A stretch of 61,332 nucleotides of DNA. Origin: Streptosporangium subroseum (GTDB taxonomy: Bacteria > Actinomycetota > Actinomycetes > Streptosporangiales > Streptosporangiaceae). The notes under the pieces are model-generated. The model saw only the letters and a program-made list of their open reading frames with translations. It was not told where the DNA came from and made no database searches. Position numbers and translations under genes: made by a program. The stretch is taken from positions 1 to 61,332 of the forward strand of contig NZ_FZOD01000059.1 of NCBI RefSeq assembly GCF_900188345.1. The letters are read 5' to 3'. Position 1 is the first letter of the stretch, and every line of letters begins with the position of its first letter. This document shows, in pieces, positions 43,399-52,630 of the stretch.

Positions 43399-43445
43399 CT
43401 CTCCCCCTTTGGGAAATCGGTCATCTCTTCCGCCCTGGAAAAAGA

Positions 43446-43592
43446 TCAGTCTGCGGAAACCGCGACGAGACCGGAGAGCGGCTCGGCGAGGGCGTTGACC
43501 GCGTCGGAGCGTTCCTTGACCCGGTCCCTGGGCGGCTTGGCGCAGGAGACGAGGACACCGCAGGTGGCGATGGCACGGAAGGCTGCGGGCAT
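43446..43592 (-). pseudogene. Probable internally deleted efeO (48-aa lipoprotein remnant)
   Basis: A 48-codon ORF with good ribosome site (AGGAG) and the iron-box promoter. The first 17 residues, MPAAFRAIATCGVLVSC, look like a lipoprotein signal with lipobox LVSC. The last part, ERSDAVNALAEPLSGL, resembles the C-terminal end of EfeO/imelysin proteins as I recall them. The middle (~300 residues) is missing. The position, between iron boxes and efeB, is where efeO belongs. It may still be translated and keep coupling to efeB. A small unrelated lipoprotein is the alternative. Confidence 0.5.
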
Positions 43593-43607
43593 GGAGGCTC
43601 CTGCATA

Positions 43608-43641
43608 GTCAGTTAGGCGTCCCTAACTTAGCTTTCCCTAA
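43608..43641 (-). promoter_or_regulatory. Two overlapping IdeR/DmdR-type iron boxes
   Basis: On the minus strand, TTAGGGAAAGCTAAGTTAG (43641-43623) matches the consensus TTAGGTTAGGCTAACCTAA at 13 of 19 positions and TTAGGGACGCCTAACTGAC (43626-43608) at 12 of 19. A possible -10, TATACA, lies just upstream. Paired boxes over a promoter are typical of iron-dependent repression by IdeR/DmdR1. Confidence 0.75.
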
Positions 43642-43864
43642 CCTTGTATAGCCAATCGGACCCCCCTTCAGCCCGGCGTGATAGGCGCCGCCCTCATCGC
43701 CGGCTCTCATTTCCGCTTTCATTGCCGGCGCCTCGACGTCCGTTGCCCGATGCCCTCGGCGCGGGCCCGCGCGGAACGACGGGCCCGGCGCGGCCGGTCC
43801 CGCGAAACGGCGAAAGCCCCCGGCGGCGCCCCGTTGGAGCGGCGACGTCGAGACCCCGAGGGAA

Positions 43865-43907
43865 CGGCGAAGGCCCCCGGATCATGGATTCCCGGGGGCC
43901 TTCGCCG
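43865..43907 (-). terminator. Strong terminator after the sigma factor gene
   Basis: Perfect 16-bp stem CGGCGAAGGCCCCCGG / CCGGGGGCCTTCGCCG with an 11-nt loop, 37 nt beyond the sigma factor stop. A partial, imperfect copy (CGGCGAAAGCCCCCGG) lies near 43810. The rest of 43642-43943 shows no gene. Confidence 0.88.
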
Positions 43908-43943
43908 TAAGGACTCTCGATTCTCCGTCGAGACGACGGACGC

Positions 43944-45092
43944 TCAGTCGAGGTAGTCGCGGAGCACCTGAGCTCTGGTCGGATGACGGAGTTTGGCCAG
44001 GGTCTTGGACTCGATCTGCCGGATGCGCTCCCGGGTCACCCCGAACTCCCGGCCGACCTCCTCCAGCGTCCGGGGGTGGCCGTCGGCGAGACCGAAGCGC
44101 AACTGGATGATGCGCTGCTCACGCTCGGACAGCGTCGCGAGGATGTCGTCGAGCTGGTCCTGCAGCATGATGAAGGCCGCCGCCTCCATCGGGACGACCG
44201 CGTCCGCGTCCTCGATGAAGTCACCGAGGTCGGAGTCCTCCTCGCCGATCGGCGACTGCAGCGAGACCGGCTCCTGGGCGATGCGCTGGATCTCGATCAC
44301 CCGATCGATCGGGAGATCCATCTCCAACGCGATCTCCTCGGGCGCGGGCTCGCGACCGAGATCCTGGTGAAGCTGACGCTGGACCCGGACCAGCTTGTTG
44401 ATCGTCTCGACCATATGCACCGGAATGCGAATGGTGCGCGCCTGATCGGCGATGGCCCTGGTGATCGCCTGGCGAATCCACCATGTGGCATATGTGGAGA
44501 ACTTGTAGCCCTTGGTGTAGTCGAATTTCTCGACCGCCCGGATGAGCCCAAGGTTGCCCTCCTGGATGAGATCCAGGAACAGCATGCCGCGTCCCACATA
44601 TCTTTTGGCGATTGACACGACAAGCCGAAGATTGGCCTCAATCAGCCGCTGCTTGGCTCGCGTTCCCTGCCAGACGAGCTCTTTGAACTCCGGGAAGACC
44701 AACCGCGACACGACACTGGTCAGCTTGTCCTCGGCGAACAGCCCGGCTTCGATCGACTTGGCGAGCTCCACCTCCTCCTCGGCCGTGAGCAGTGGCACAC
44801 GACCGATCTCCCGCAGGTAGATGCGGACCAGGTCGCTCGTCGGCGCCCGTTTTCCGACATCCTCCTCATCGGACCGGGTGGGCTCCTCGTCGCCCTGAGG
44901 CTCGAGGACCTCCACTCCGTGCTCGGCGAGCATGCGGACGACGCGTTCAAGCGCGTCGGACGGCAGCTCGGACTTGTCGAGCGCGGCGGCCACGTCATCA
45001 ACCGTGACGCTTCCGCGCTCTCTTCCTTTCGTGACGAGGTCGGCCACCTGGTCTACCGATGGCGGCCCACTTGGCAGCACCGATGCACCCAC
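43944..45092 (-). CDS. RNA polymerase principal sigma factor, RpoD/HrdB (SigA) type
   Basis: A 382-residue group 1 sigma factor. Region 1.1-like helices lie at ~10-65, region 1.2 at DLVRIYLREIGRVPLLTAEEEVELAK, region 2 at EANLRLVVSIAKRYVGRG and YATWWIRQAITRAI (-10 recognition), region 3 at PVHMVETINKL, and region 4 at EVGREFGVTRERIRQIESKTLAKLRHP (-35 recognition). It lacks the long Lys/Ala-rich segment that makes Streptomyces HrdB about 510 residues. The start is GTG at 45092 with a weak ribosome site; a stop 7 codons upstream excludes a longer form. It follows dnaG, as in classical macromolecular synthesis regions. Confidence 0.95.
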   Translation of the reverse strand: MGASVLPSGPPSVDQVADLVTKGRERGSVTVDDVAAALDKSELPSDALERVVRMLAEHGVEVLEPQGDEEPTRSDEEDVGKRAPTSDLVRIYLREIGRVPLLTAEEEVELAKSIEAGLFAEDKLTSVVSRLVFPEFKELVWQGTRAKQRLIEANLRLVVSIAKRYVGRGMLFLDLIQEGNLGLIRAVEKFDYTKGYKFSTYATWWIRQAITRAIADQARTIRIPVHMVETINKLVRVQRQLHQDLGREPAPEEIALEMDLPIDRVIEIQRIAQEPVSLQSPIGEEDSDLGDFIEDADAVVPMEAAAFIMLQDQLDDILATLSEREQRIIQLRFGLADGHPRTLEEVGREFGVTRERIRQIESKTLAKLRHPTRAQVLRDYLD

Positions 45093-45232
45093 GGGAGACA
45101 GTCTGCTGTATTAGTCCCCCTAAATGGCAGACCTATTTTTGTCACCGAAGGTAAGGCCGCGATCATTATCGGATCGAGACCTTATTAGGGTTTGATCGAA
45201 TCGACCCGCGGACATTAAAGCTAATTACGACA

Positions 45233-47107
45233 TCAGCTTGAGGCGATGCGTTCCTTCAGTAACCGTCGCTGCTGCTCCAGCGCGACCAGTTCGCCGAACA
45301 GCCGGTTGTACTCCTGCTGCTCCTCGACCGGGTTGGTCCGCTGCATGCGTGACTTCAGCTGCTCGATCACCCGGGCCACCGAGACGAGCTCCAGGGCCGC
45401 CAGCAGGTCCGAGGCATAGCGCTCCTCGTTCGCCAGGTCCGCCCGGAGCTCCTCCACCGCGAACCGGGTGACCACCCCGCGCAGGGAGTCGCTGACCTCG
45501 GCGAGCAGCCGGTCCACCCACTCACGCCCGCCCTGGCCGGCCGCCGCCATACCGCCCGCGTCCACGATCAGCTTGTACAGCGCCGCGTGTTCGGCGAGCG
45601 TGAACGACTCCGGGCCGAGCGCCTCGAAGCCGGGACCGAGCAGCACCGGACGCTGCACGGCCAGCTTCAGCACCTCGGCCTCGGTCCGCACACCGGGGTC
45701 GGTGAGGTCGGCGACCTTACGCGGCGCGGCGCGGCGCTGTGCCTGTGGTCCCGCGCCGCGCTGTGCCTGCGGCTGGGCCACGGCGGAGATCTCGGCGATC
45801 CGATCCATCACGAACCGCTCGTTGTTGAAGCCCAGCCAGCGGTCGAGGTCGACCCCGTACAGCTGGCGGAGGGACCGGTCCTTGATCCCGGCCACGATCG
45901 GCGCGGCGGCGTCCAGCGCGGACAGCCGGCCCTCGTTGGTGCTCACGTCGTAGCGGGAGATCACGCTGCGGATCGCGAACGCGAACAGCGGCTCCCTGCT
46001 GGCGATCAGATCGCGCACGGCCGCCTCGCCGTGCTTGATGCGCAGATCGCACGGGTCGAGCCCGTCCGGCTGCACGGCCACGAAGGTCTGGGTGACGAAC
46101 TTCTGCTCGTCGGCGAAGGCCCGCAGCGCCGCCTTCTGCCCGGCCGCGTCGCCGTCGAACGTGAAGACCACCTCGCCGTGCGACCCCGACTGGTCCAGCA
46201 GCAGTCGTCGCAGTACTTTGATGTGCTCCTCGCCGAACGCGGTGCCGCAGGTGGCCACCGCCGTCGGCACGCCCGCCAGATGGCAGGCCATCACGTCGGT
46301 GTAGCCCTCGACGATCACGGCCTGGGAGCGCTTGGAGATCTCCCGCTTGGCCAGGTCGACGCCGTAGAGGACCTCGCTCTTCTTGTAGAGCGGGCTCTCC
46401 GGGGTGTTCAGGTATTTGGGGCCGTCCTCGGCCTCGTTCAGCTTCCGCGCGCCGAAACCGATCACGTCACCGGTGATGTCGCGGATCGGCCAGACCAGCC
46501 GTCCCCGGAACCGGTCGATCGGACCGCGCCGTCCGTCCTTGGCGAGCCCGCCCTTGATCAGCTCGGCCGAGGTGAACCCCCGGCCCATCAGGTGCCGCGA
46601 GAGCGCCTCCCACTCGGCGGGTGCGTAACCCACCCCGAAGTGCTCGGCGTCGACCCGCTCGAATCCGCGCTCAGACAGGAACTTGCGCCCGATCGCGGCG
46701 TCGGGGCCGGCCAGCTTCGAGACGTAGAACTCCGCCGCCGCCTTGTGCGCCTCGATGAGGCGGCTGCGCTCGCCCTGCTCCCGCCCGGGGACGTAACCAC
46801 CCTGCTCGTAGCGGAGCTGGATGCCCGCCCGGTTGGCCAGCTGTTCCACGGCCTCGCCGAACGACAGGTGCTCCAGGCGCCTGACGAAGGTGATGACGTC
46901 GCCGCCCTCCGCGCACCCGAAGCAGTACCAGTAACCCCGGGTGGGGGTGACGTTGAACGATGGACTCTTCTCGTCATGGAAGGGACACAGCCCCTTCAGG
47001 TTTCCGCCGCCCGCGTTGCGGAGCTGGATGTGCTCACCCACGATGTCCGCGATCGGCGAGCGCTCCCGCACGAGCGCGATGTCCTCGTCACTGATCCGGC
47101 CTGCCAC
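45233..47107 (-). CDS. dnaG: DNA primase
   Basis: A 624-residue primase that makes RNA primers at the replication fork. The CHC2 zinc motif (CPFHDEKSPSFNV ... YCFGCAEGG) is at ~40-70, the RNAP catalytic core with GYAPAEWEAL and FGARKLNEAEDGPKYLNTPES follows, and the TOPRIM motifs VIVEGYTDVMA and VFTFDGDAAGQKAA are intact. The C-terminal part is the DnaB-binding domain. The ATG at 47107 gives the normal N terminus MAGRISDEDIALVRERS. The sigma factor gene is 140 nt downstream on the same strand. Confidence 0.97.
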   Translation of the reverse strand: MAGRISDEDIALVRERSPIADIVGEHIQLRNAGGGNLKGLCPFHDEKSPSFNVTPTRGYWYCFGCAEGGDVITFVRRLEHLSFGEAVEQLANRAGIQLRYEQGGYVPGREQGERSRLIEAHKAAAEFYVSKLAGPDAAIGRKFLSERGFERVDAEHFGVGYAPAEWEALSRHLMGRGFTSAELIKGGLAKDGRRGPIDRFRGRLVWPIRDITGDVIGFGARKLNEAEDGPKYLNTPESPLYKKSEVLYGVDLAKREISKRSQAVIVEGYTDVMACHLAGVPTAVATCGTAFGEEHIKVLRRLLLDQSGSHGEVVFTFDGDAAGQKAALRAFADEQKFVTQTFVAVQPDGLDPCDLRIKHGEAAVRDLIASREPLFAFAIRSVISRYDVSTNEGRLSALDAAAPIVAGIKDRSLRQLYGVDLDRWLGFNNERFVMDRIAEISAVAQPQAQRGAGPQAQRRAAPRKVADLTDPGVRTEAEVLKLAVQRPVLLGPGFEALGPESFTLAEHAALYKLIVDAGGMAAAGQGGREWVDRLLAEVSDSLRGVVTRFAVEELRADLANEERYASDLLAALELVSVARVIEQLKSRMQRTNPVEEQQEYNRLFGELVALEQQRRLLKERIASS

Positions 47108-47309
47108 GCCGTGAGTCTAGTCCGGCATCCCGACAACTCGGAGCCCCCGGCGGACGCGGGACCGGGCACGAATGCGGACCTGGAGGGTACGGGGACGTGG
47201 ACGCGGAGGACACACAAGGGGGCGACTTTCCCGAAGCGGTCATAACCAATCAGGAGGTCGGTTACAAAGGTAAAGGCGGATTCTCGATAATGTTACGCGG
47301 GTGGAGATC

Positions 47310-48194
47310 ATGCGATCGGGGCATATAGCACGATTGACCGCCGTGACCAGCGCGGTTCTCGTAACGGGAGCCTGCGCGTCACCGGGCGGGGTGGCCGGCA
47401 TCAGCACGCTGCCTCCCACCCCCGCGGCGGACAGGGTCATCTCGGCGCAGACGGACGAGGTCGTCGCGACGATTCCGGAGGCGACGCCGACGGCGACACC
47501 GATTCCTCAGACGGCGGTGGACCGGCCCAAGCCCGACGCCCCGGTGCAGGTCCCGCCTCCGAAGCTTTCCGAGTACGCCTACGTCTTCCCCGTGAAGGGC
47601 TGCCGGGTGACCTACGAGAGCGCGTTGCTGGTGCTGCCCAAGACCACGATCTGGGCCGGGCAGGGATGTTCCTTCGTCTCCCCCGTGAGCGGCGTGGTCT
47701 ACGAGGTCAACACCCAGAACCGGTGGACGCCCTCCACCGACCGCGGGGCGGACCGCGAGGGCCGGTTCGTCACGGTCATCGGCGACGACGGCGTGCGCTA
47801 CCTGGGCGGCCACCTGGACAAGGTCGCTCTGGGAATCAAGCCCGGGGTCCGGGTCAGCGCGGGTCAGGTCCTCGGCCAGGTCGGCAACTCCGGCAACGCC
47901 CGCTCCACCGCCAGCAACCTCTATTTCGCGATCTCCTGGAAGACCGACCCCTCGCTCTGGTGGGTACGGCGCGGCATGGTCAAGCCGTGGGACTACCTGG
48001 ACGCCTGGCTGAAGGGCAACGCCACGCTGTCCCCCAAGGACGAGGTGCGGGCCGTGATGAACCGGACGGGAGCCACGCCCGGCTGCACGACCCTGTGCGC
48101 GTCCAAGACCCCGCCCCCCAGCAAGCCGACGAAGAGGCCGCCGAAGCCCATTCCCCAGGTCACGCTGAACCCCCCGACCACGCTGAACGGCTAG
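47310..48194 (+). CDS. LytM/M23-like lipoprotein with degenerate active site
   Basis: About 294 residues. The N terminus has a signal with lipobox TGAC, so the protein is probably a cell-surface lipoprotein, then a Pro/Thr-rich linker (~35-85) and a LytM (M23) domain (~90-215). The fold motifs are present (FVSPVSGVVYEV, VTVIGDDGVRYLGGHLDKV, GQVLGQVGNSGNA), but the first zinc ligands H-x3-D are missing and the usual HLHFE is LYFAI; only the His in GGHL remains. It is therefore probably non-catalytic, perhaps an activator or binder of cell-wall enzymes. A Pro/Lys-rich tail ends it. The ATG at 47310 is preferred to a GTG at 47301. Confidence 0.8.
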   Translation: MRSGHIARLTAVTSAVLVTGACASPGGVAGISTLPPTPAADRVISAQTDEVVATIPEATPTATPIPQTAVDRPKPDAPVQVPPPKLSEYAYVFPVKGCRVTYESALLVLPKTTIWAGQGCSFVSPVSGVVYEVNTQNRWTPSTDRGADREGRFVTVIGDDGVRYLGGHLDKVALGIKPGVRVSAGQVLGQVGNSGNARSTASNLYFAISWKTDPSLWWVRRGMVKPWDYLDAWLKGNATLSPKDEVRAVMNRTGATPGCTTLCASKTPPPSKPTKRPPKPIPQVTLNPPTTLNG

Positions 48195-48420
48195 GGCCGG
48201 GCGCCCTCCGGAACACCGGACGGGCTCAAGAGGGCCGGGCGCCGTCGGAACACCGCCCGGCTCAAGTCTGCATGGCCTGGATGCCGGACACCGACATGAT
48301 CGGAGCTCTGAACGGCTGAGGCCGGGCGTCACCCTCAGGCCGGCATGATCGGAACGTCCTGGCAACCGCGGAGCCGGGCGTCACCGGAACCCCGGACGGC
48401 TGGGAATCGGGGAGGTCCGG
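48195..48420. repeat. Degenerate GGCCGGGCG-type repeats at a convergent gene end
   Basis: Four imperfect units built on GGCCGGGCGyC...GGAACACCGnnCGGCT are found near 48196, 48233, 48322 and 48371, with ATGATCGGA repeated twice between them. They fill the whole gap between the LytM-like gene and the dGTPase stop. No ORF or RNA is recognised. Confidence 0.65.
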
Positions 48421-48424
48421 GGCC

Positions 48425-49657
48425 TCAGCGTCCGGAGAGGTGCCGGTGCCAGGTGACCGCCGAGGTGTCGGTGAGCGAGGCGATCTGGTCGACGACCACG
48501 CGGAGCCGTCCGGCGTCCGTGGTGGCCTTGGTGAAGAAGGGCCTGAGCGCGGGCTCCAGGGTGCCCGGCGCGCCCAGCATGATCAGGTGTGCCAGGTCGT
48601 GGATGAGCTCGCGCTGCTTGACCCGGTTGGCGTTGTGCGCGTCCCTGGTTATCACGTAGTGGACGGTGAGCCCCTTCAGCACCGCGCACTCCAGCCGGGT
48701 GGTCCTGGGCACGATCAGGTCGGCGCTGTGGCGGCCCACGGTGGGCCCGTACACCTCCTGGGTGGCGACCTGCGCGGACCTGCAGAGGTGGCCGATGAGC
48801 GCGCTGGTGAGGCCCTTGATCGCGGCGAGGTCGGCGAGGGAGGCGTCGAAGTGGCGGGGCCAGAGCGGCTGGGCGACGAGGCGGCCGAAGATCTCCTCCA
48901 GCTCGCCGGGATCGGCGTCGTCGACGTACCAGGCCCGGGTGGTCTCGCAGACCTCCCGGCGCTCCGCCGGGTCGCGCAGCATCTCCAGCACGACGTCGCC
49001 GGAGTGGAGCGCGTCCTCGAGGTCGTGCACCGAGTAGGCGACGTCGTCGGCCCAGTCCATGATCTGGGCCTCGAAGCTGACCCGCCCGGCGGGCGCGCCC
49101 TCCCTGATCCAGTCGAAGACCGCCATGTCGTCGTCGTAGGCGCAGTATTTGGAGCTCGTCTCGCGGGTCCACGGATATTTGACCGCGGCGTCCAGGGAGG
49201 CGCGGGTGAGGTTGAGCCCGGCGCTGCGGCCGTCCTCGGTGACGACCTTGGCCTCCAGCCGGGTCAGCAGGCGCAGGCTCTGCGCGTTGCCCTCGAACCC
49301 GCCGCATCCGGCGGCGAGCTCGTTGAGCGCGGTCTCCCCGTTGTGGCCGAACGGCGGATGCCCGAGATCGTGAGCCAGGCAGGCGGTCTCCACCAGGTCG
49401 GGGTCCAGGCCGAGCGTCTCGCCCATCTCCCGGCCGATCTGCGCGCACTCCAGGGAGTGGGTCAGACGGGTGCGGGGCATGTGCTGCCCGCTGCCGAGGG
49501 TCTCCCCCGGACCGACCACCTGGGTCTTGGCCGCGAGCCGGCGCAGTCCCGCGCTGTGCAGCACTCGCGCCCGGTCTCGTTCGAACGGGCGTCTCTCAGG
49601 GTTGCCGGGCGGTTCCGGCACCCACCTGGCTTGGTCGTGCTCGTCGTAACCATGCAT
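48425..49657 (-). CDS. dgt: Deoxyguanosinetriphosphate triphosphohydrolase (dGTPase)
   Basis: A 410-residue HD-domain enzyme that splits dGTP (or other dNTPs) into nucleoside and triphosphate. The metal-binding residues are in RTRLTHSLECAQIGRE and CLAHDLGHPPFGHNGE (HD motif), with DWADDVAYSVHDLEDA completing the site. The start is the ATG at 49657 (MHGYDEHDQARWVPEPP), which gives the normal N terminus; a longer frame would overlap the next gene. It lies downstream of ppdK with a ~140-nt gap. Confidence 0.94.
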   Translation of the reverse strand: MHGYDEHDQARWVPEPPGNPERRPFERDRARVLHSAGLRRLAAKTQVVGPGETLGSGQHMPRTRLTHSLECAQIGREMGETLGLDPDLVETACLAHDLGHPPFGHNGETALNELAAGCGGFEGNAQSLRLLTRLEAKVVTEDGRSAGLNLTRASLDAAVKYPWTRETSSKYCAYDDDMAVFDWIREGAPAGRVSFEAQIMDWADDVAYSVHDLEDALHSGDVVLEMLRDPAERREVCETTRAWYVDDADPGELEEIFGRLVAQPLWPRHFDASLADLAAIKGLTSALIGHLCRSAQVATQEVYGPTVGRHSADLIVPRTTRLECAVLKGLTVHYVITRDAHNANRVKQRELIHDLAHLIMLGAPGTLEPALRPFFTKATTDAGRLRVVVDQIASLTDTSAVTWHRHLSGR

Positions 49658-49799
49658 AAGTGCTGTGATTTTATCCGGGAAAGAGTCAGTCCACGCCGAA
49701 CGGCGAGGAAACACCTGGTGACCAGGCCTATGTCCCACCTGGGGCGGGGCCGTGGAGGCCTTCGCGATCCGCGAGACCGCGGATCGCGAAGGGCCGCCG

Positions 49800-52448
49800 T
49801 CAGCGGGTGTCGGAGCCGGCACCGATCAGGGCCGCGCGGCCGGCCTCCAACCGGGCGACCGGAATGCGGAACGGCGAGCAGGACACGTAGTCGAGACCTG
49901 CCTGGTGACAGAAGTGGATGGAGTCGGGGTCGCCACCGTGCTCACCGCAGATGCCGAGCTTGAGATCGGGGCGGGTCCTGCGGCCCTCCTCCACGGCGAG
50001 CAGGACGAGCCTGCCGACCCCGTCGCGGTCCAGGGTCTCGAACGGGGAGACGCCGAAAACCCCCAGCTCCAGATATTTGGAGAAGAAGGCGGCTTCGACA
50101 TCGTCACGCGAGAAGCCCCAGGTCATCTGGGTCAGGTCGTTGGTGCCGAAGGAGAAGAACTGGGCGGCCTCGGCGATCTGCCCGGCGGTCAGCGCCGCGC
50201 GCGGCACCTCGATCATCGTGCCGATCAGCGCCTCGACGCCGACCTCGGCAAGGATCTCCTGCGCCTCGTCCCTGACGTGCTCCAGCTCCTGGACCGCGCC
50301 GACGAGCGGGATCATGACCTCCGCCCGGGCGCCCGGGACGGCCTTGGCCGCCTCGGCGATCGCCCGGACCTGCATGGCGAACAGGCCGGGGATGACCAGC
50401 CCGAGCCGTACGCCACGGAGGCCCAGCATGGGGTTCTGCTCGTGCAGCCGCTTGACCGCGGCGAGCAGCTTGCGGTCCTTCTCGTCGGCCCGGTCACCCG
50501 CGAGAGCGACCTTCACCGACAGCTCGGTGTAGTCAGGCAAAAACTCATGCAACGGCGGGTCGATCAGGCGAATCGTGACGGGCAGGCCTTCCATCTCCTG
50601 GAAGATCTCGGTGAAGTCCGACTCCTGCAGCGGCTTCAGTGCGGCCAGCGCCTGCTCACGCTCCTCGGAGGAGGTGGCCAGGACCAGGTCCTCGACCAGC
50701 CGGCGGCGGTCGCCGAGGAACATGTGCTCCGTACGGCAGAGCCCGACGCCCTGGGCGCCGAACCGGCGGGCCCGGGCGGAGTCCTCGGCGTTGTCGGCGT
50801 TCGCCCGCACCTCCAGCCTCCGGGACGCGTCGGCGTGGGACATGATGCGGTGCACGGCCTGGACGAGCTCGTCCTCGTCGCCGAGTTCACCCGAGCCTTC
50901 GAAGTACTCCATGACCGGGGAGGCGACCACGGGCACCTCCCCGAGATAAACGGCGCCGTTGGTGCCGTCGATGGAGATGACGTCCCCCTCGGAGACCACG
51001 ACGCCTCCGGGCGCGGTGAACCTGCGCTCCGTGACCGAGACCTCCAGCTCCTCTGCCCCGCAGACGCAGGTCTTGCCCATGCCCCTGGCGACCACGGCCG
51101 CGTGCGAGGTCTTGCCTCCGCGGCTGGTCAGGACCCCCTGGGCGGCGATCATTCCGGCCAGGTCGTCAGGGGTGGTCTCGCGGCTGACCAGGATGACGGA
51201 CTCGCCCCGGGCGGCGAGCTCGACGGCCCTGTCCGTGGAGAAGACAGCCTTGCCGACGGCGGCGCCCGGCGAGGCGTTCATCCCCTTGGTGATCACCTTG
51301 CTCTCCGCGTCCTTGGCGAACCGGGGGAACATGAGCTGGGCGAGCTGGGCGCCGGTGACCCTGGTCATGGCCTCGTCGATGTCGATCATGCCCTGGTCCA
51401 CCAGCTGTACGGCGATGCGGAACGCGGCGCCCGGGGTCCGCTTGCCCACGCGGGTCTGGAGCATCCAGAGCTTGCCGCGCTCGACCGTGAACTCGATGTC
51501 GCACAGGTCGCGGTAGTGGTTCTCCAGCTTGTCCATGATCTTCATGAGCTCGTCGTAGACGGGCTTGTCGATGCCCTCCAGGTCCTGCAGGGAGATGGTG
51601 TTGCGGATGCCCGCGACCACGTCCTCGCCCTGGGCGTTCTGCAGGTAGTCGCCGTACACGCCCTGGTGACCGGTGCCGGGGTCCCGGGTGAAGGCCACGC
51701 CGGTGCCGGAGTCCATGCCCCAGTTGCCGAAGACCATCGAGCAGATGTTGACCGCCGTGCCCAGATCGGTCGGAATGCGCTCCTGGCGGCGGTAGATGAC
51801 GGCACGCGGGGCGTTCCAGGACTCGAAGACGGCCTTCGTCGCCATGCTCATCTGCCGGTACGGGTCGGCGGGGAAATCCTCGCCGGTCTGGTCCTTGACG
51901 ATGCCCTTGTAGGTCGTCACCAGACGCTGGAAGTCGGCCGCGTCCAGCTCCAGGTCGTCGCGCCCGCCCTTGAGCTCCTCGAGAGCCCCGTCGAACAGCT
52001 CGCCGTCGATGCCCTGGACCGTCTTGCCGAACATCTGGATGAGACGCCGGTAGGAGTCCCAGGCGAAGCGCTCGTTGCCGCCTGCCTGCTTGGCCAGGCC
52101 GTGCACCGACTCGTCGTTCAGCCCGATGTTGAGAACCGTGTCCATCATGCCCGGCATCGAGAACTTGGCCCCGGATCGCACGCTCACCAGCAACGGGTCG
52201 TCGGCCTGCCCCAGGCGACGGCCCATCCGGCTCTCCAGCGCGTCCAGGTGCTCGGTGATCTCCTCTTCCAGGCCTTCCGGGAGGGCTTCCTCCTCCAGGA
52301 ACCTGCGACACGCCTCACTGGTGATCGTGAAGCCAGGAGGAACCGGCAGTCCGAGATTGGTCATCTCCGCCAGGTTGGCCCCCTTACCGCCGAGCAGATC
52401 CTTGAGATCTTTGTTGCCCTCGGTGAAGTCGTAAACGTACTTGGGCAC
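49800..52448 (-). CDS. ppdK: Pyruvate, phosphate dikinase
   Basis: An 882-residue enzyme that interconverts pyruvate + ATP + phosphate and PEP + AMP + PPi. The N-terminal ATP-grasp part starts KYVYDFTEGNKDLKDLLGG; the swivelling domain has the phosphoryl His in RGGKTSHAAVVARGMGK; the C-terminal PEP/pyruvate barrel ends with ICGEHGGDP. The GTG at 52448 with GGAG 5 nt upstream is chosen; the frame is open further but carries no family similarity. Length is normal. Two GntR/HutC-type dyads lie about 185 nt upstream, suggesting carbon- or amino-sugar-linked control of this PEP-forming step. Confidence 0.96.
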   Translation of the reverse strand: MPKYVYDFTEGNKDLKDLLGGKGANLAEMTNLGLPVPPGFTITSEACRRFLEEEALPEGLEEEITEHLDALESRMGRRLGQADDPLLVSVRSGAKFSMPGMMDTVLNIGLNDESVHGLAKQAGGNERFAWDSYRRLIQMFGKTVQGIDGELFDGALEELKGGRDDLELDAADFQRLVTTYKGIVKDQTGEDFPADPYRQMSMATKAVFESWNAPRAVIYRRQERIPTDLGTAVNICSMVFGNWGMDSGTGVAFTRDPGTGHQGVYGDYLQNAQGEDVVAGIRNTISLQDLEGIDKPVYDELMKIMDKLENHYRDLCDIEFTVERGKLWMLQTRVGKRTPGAAFRIAVQLVDQGMIDIDEAMTRVTGAQLAQLMFPRFAKDAESKVITKGMNASPGAAVGKAVFSTDRAVELAARGESVILVSRETTPDDLAGMIAAQGVLTSRGGKTSHAAVVARGMGKTCVCGAEELEVSVTERRFTAPGGVVVSEGDVISIDGTNGAVYLGEVPVVASPVMEYFEGSGELGDEDELVQAVHRIMSHADASRRLEVRANADNAEDSARARRFGAQGVGLCRTEHMFLGDRRRLVEDLVLATSSEEREQALAALKPLQESDFTEIFQEMEGLPVTIRLIDPPLHEFLPDYTELSVKVALAGDRADEKDRKLLAAVKRLHEQNPMLGLRGVRLGLVIPGLFAMQVRAIAEAAKAVPGARAEVMIPLVGAVQELEHVRDEAQEILAEVGVEALIGTMIEVPRAALTAGQIAEAAQFFSFGTNDLTQMTWGFSRDDVEAAFFSKYLELGVFGVSPFETLDRDGVGRLVLLAVEEGRRTRPDLKLGICGEHGGDPDSIHFCHQAGLDYVSCSPFRIPVARLEAGRAALIGAGSDTR

Positions 52449-52630
52449 GGTTGCTCCTTCTTCGACTTCAAACGGCGTTTGGTTCCGCCTCCCTTCGGAC
52501 TCTACCGACGGAAGACCCGATGAAACGTCACTCGATAGACAACACAACGTTTATCCAGGTCATACCCCATAGAGCGGTCTAATCCAATTCACTTCAGAAC
52601 AAAATCAATCGCCATATCGCCCACCCCAAG

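Noticed and set aside
47108..47309. c-di-AMP (ydaO) riboswitch before the LytM-like gene
   Set aside because: The leader is short and lacks the conserved ydaO blocks.
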